Assembly: GCA_032718475.1 (NCBI GenBank)
Contig: JAUCBJ010005730.1
Span: 1-29,557 of the forward strand
From: Nemertoderma westbladi
Lineage: Eukaryota; Xenacoelomorpha; Nemertodermatida; Nemertodermatidae
Length of the DNA stretch: 29,557 bases
Direction of reading: 5' to 3'
The notes under the pieces are model-generated. The model had not been told where the DNA came from, ran no database searches, and saw only the letters and a list, made by a program, of their open reading frames with translations. Below are positions 27,601-29,557 of the stretch, piece after piece; the first letter of the stretch is position 1, and each line of letters begins with the position of its first letter. The translations under genes were made by a program, and so were the position numbers.

Positions 27601-29557
27601 TATTGCGTCCAGTTTCCCCTGGAGAGGAATGGATTTTTATTGCGTCCAGTTTCCCCTGGAGAGGAATGGATTTTTATTGCGTCCAGTTTCCCCTGGAGAG
27701 GAATGGATTTTTATTGCGTCCAGTTTCCCCTGGAGAGGAATGGATTTTTATTGCGTCCAGTTTCCCCTGGAGAGGAATGGATTTTTATTGCGTCCAGTTT
27801 CCCCTGGAGAGGAATGGATTTTTATTGCGTCCAGTTTCCCCTGGAGAGGAATGGATTTTTATTGCGTCCAGTTTCCCCTGGAGAGGAATGGATTTTTATT
27901 GCGTCCAGTTTCCCCTGGAGAGGAATGGATTTTTATTGCGTCCAGTTTCCCCTGGAGAGGAATGGATTTTTATTGCGTCCAGTTTCCCCTGGAGAGGAAT
28001 GGATTTTTATTGCGTCCAGTTTCCCCTGGAGAGGAATGGATTTTTATTGCGTCCAGTTTCCCCTGGAGAGGAATGGATTTTTATTGCGTCCAGTTTCCCC
28101 TGGAGAGGAATGGATTTTTATTGCGTCCAGTTTCCCCTGGAGAGGAATGGATTTTTATTGCGTCCAGTTTCCCCTGGAGAGGAATGGATTTTTATTGCGT
28201 CCAGTTTCCCCTGGAGAGGAATGGATTTTTATTGCGTCCAGTTTCCCCTGGAGAGGAATGGATTTTTATTGCGTCCAGTTTCCCCTGGAGAGGAATGGAT
28301 TTTTATTGCGTCCAGTTTCCCCTGGAGAGGAATGGATTTTTATTGCGTCCAGTTTCCCCTGGAGAGGAATGGATTTTTATTGCGTCCAGTTTCCCCTGGA
28401 GAGGAATGGATTTTTATTGCGTCCAGTTTCCCCTGGAGAGGAATGGATTTTTATTGCGTCCAGTTTCCCCTGGAGAGGAATGGATTTTTATTGCGTCCAG
28501 TTTCCCCTGGAGAGGAATGGATTTTTATTGCGTCCAGTTTCCCCTGGAGAGGAATGGATTTTTATTGCGTCCAGTTTCCCCTGGAGAGGAATGGATTTTT
28601 ATTGCGTCCAGTTTCCCCTGGAGAGGAATGGATTTTTATTGCGTCCAGTTTCCCCTGGAGAGGAATGGATTTTTATTGCGTCCAGTTTCCCCTGGAGAGG
28701 AATGGATTTTTATTGCGTCCAGTTTCCCCTGGAGAGGAATGGATTTTTATTGCGTCCAGTTTCCCCTGGAGAGGAATGGATTTTTATTGCGTCCAGTTTC
28801 CCCTGGAGAGGAATGGATTTTTATTGCGTCCAGTTTCCCCTGGAGAGGAATGGATTTTTATTGCGTCCAGTTTCCCCTGGAGAGGAATGGATTTTTATTG
28901 CGTCCAGTTTCCCCTGGAGAGGAATGGATTTTTATTGCGTCCAGTTTCCCCTGGAGAGGAATGGATTTTTATTGCGTCCAGTTTCCCCTGGAGAGGAATG
29001 GATTTTTATTGCGTCCAGTTTCCCCTGGAGAGGAATGGATTTTTATTGCGTCCAGTTTCCCCTGGAGAGGAATGGATTTTTATTGCGTCCAGTTTCCCCT
29101 GGAGAGGAATGGATTTTTATTGCGTCCAGTTTCCCCTGGAGAGGAATGGATTTTTATTGCGTCCAGTTTCCCCTGGAGAGGAATGGATTTTTATTGCGTC
29201 CAGTTTCCCCTGGAGAGGAATGGATTTTTATTGCGTCCAGTTTCCCCTGGAGAGGAATGGATTTTTATTGCGTCCAGTTTCCCCTGGAGAGGAATGGATT
29301 TTTATTGCGTCCAGTTTCCCCTGGAGAGGAATGGATTTTTATTGCGTCCAGTTTCCCCTGGAGAGGAATGGATTTTTATTGCGTCCAGTTTCCCCTGGAG
29401 AGGAATGGATTTTTATTGCGTCCAGTTTCCCCTGGAGAGGAATGGATTTTTATTGCGTCCAGTTTCCCCTGGAGAGGAATGGATTTTTATTGCGTCCAGT
29501 TTCCCCTGGAGAGGAATGGATTTTTATTGCGTCCAGTTTCCCCTGGAGAGGAATGGA
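21685..29557. repeat. 37-bp satellite array, about 212 copies, running off the window
   Basis: Unit is TTTTTATTGCGTCCAGTTTC followed by CCCTGGAGAGGAATGGA. The first 18 or so units (21685-22345) vary: GAGGGATGG versus GAGGAATGG, single-base deletions, and one unit reduced near 22319. From about 22345 to 29557 the units are essentially identical by eye except two adjacent GGGATGG units near 26811 and 26848. Each unit has weak dyad symmetry (TTCC...GGAA, TCCA...TGGA). The array end is not in the window, so its true length is unknown. No gene, promoter or higher-order pattern is visible in it. Confidence 0.97.

Noticed and set aside
21685-29557. CRISPR array or coding repeat in the right-end satellite
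   Set aside because: No spacers; frames break quickly because the unit is 37 bases, not a multiple of three; the frame at 21668-21904 is only an early stretch of the array.

Overview
The window is metazoan nuclear DNA, most likely from a marine invertebrate. This rests on spliced annexin exons with canonical GT/AG borders, animal orthologues of PRPF18 and SLC17, degraded LINE fragments, a tRNA-derived SINE, MITEs and several kilobases of satellite. The DNA is AT-rich outside genes. A deuterostome invertebrate (echinoderm or hemichordate type) is only a guess.

The backbone is one plus-strand gene of which six exons can be assembled: 717-865, 1981-2097, 8951-9142, 10240-10350, 14195-14424 and 17971-18136. 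Every junction keeps the reading frame. The first four exons encode the end of annexin repeat 2 and all of repeats 3 and 4, with degenerate calcium loops. The last two, less certain, encode about 130 residues I do not recognise and end at a stop at 18134-18136. The 5' part of the gene lies left of the window. Its introns hold almost everything else. Intron 2 (about 6.9 kb) contains an intact intronless PRPF18 on the minus strand, LINE and MITE debris and a 3.1-kb TIR element. Intron 4 contains a 2.2-kb array of 37-bp units. Intron 5 contains a complete intronless SLC17-family transporter on the plus strand.

Two homologous terminal-inverted-repeat elements occur in opposite orientation: A at 5537-8682 and B at 18221-20703. 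Each is flanked by AATA on both sides, has many subterminal copies of a TAGGGTGTTTTGCC-like motif, and carries a different G-rich minisatellite in its centre (27-bp units in A, 19/21-bp units in B). They look like one family of large non-autonomous DNA transposons that carry or breed minisatellites. This is the most novel-looking system in the window.

From about 21685 to the right edge, nearly 8 kb is a second, unrelated 37-bp satellite. It is almost perfectly homogeneous except for its first 650 bases. Its founder unit can be seen at the 3' end of a dispersed repeat present three times here (about 4079, 21290 and 21518), so the birth of the satellite can be read from the sequence. Several perfect short-loop inverted duplications (stems of 12, 16, 23 and 51 bp) and four long poly-G runs complete the picture. 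Long open frames across the minisatellites are treated as by-products of stop-free repeat units, not as genes.
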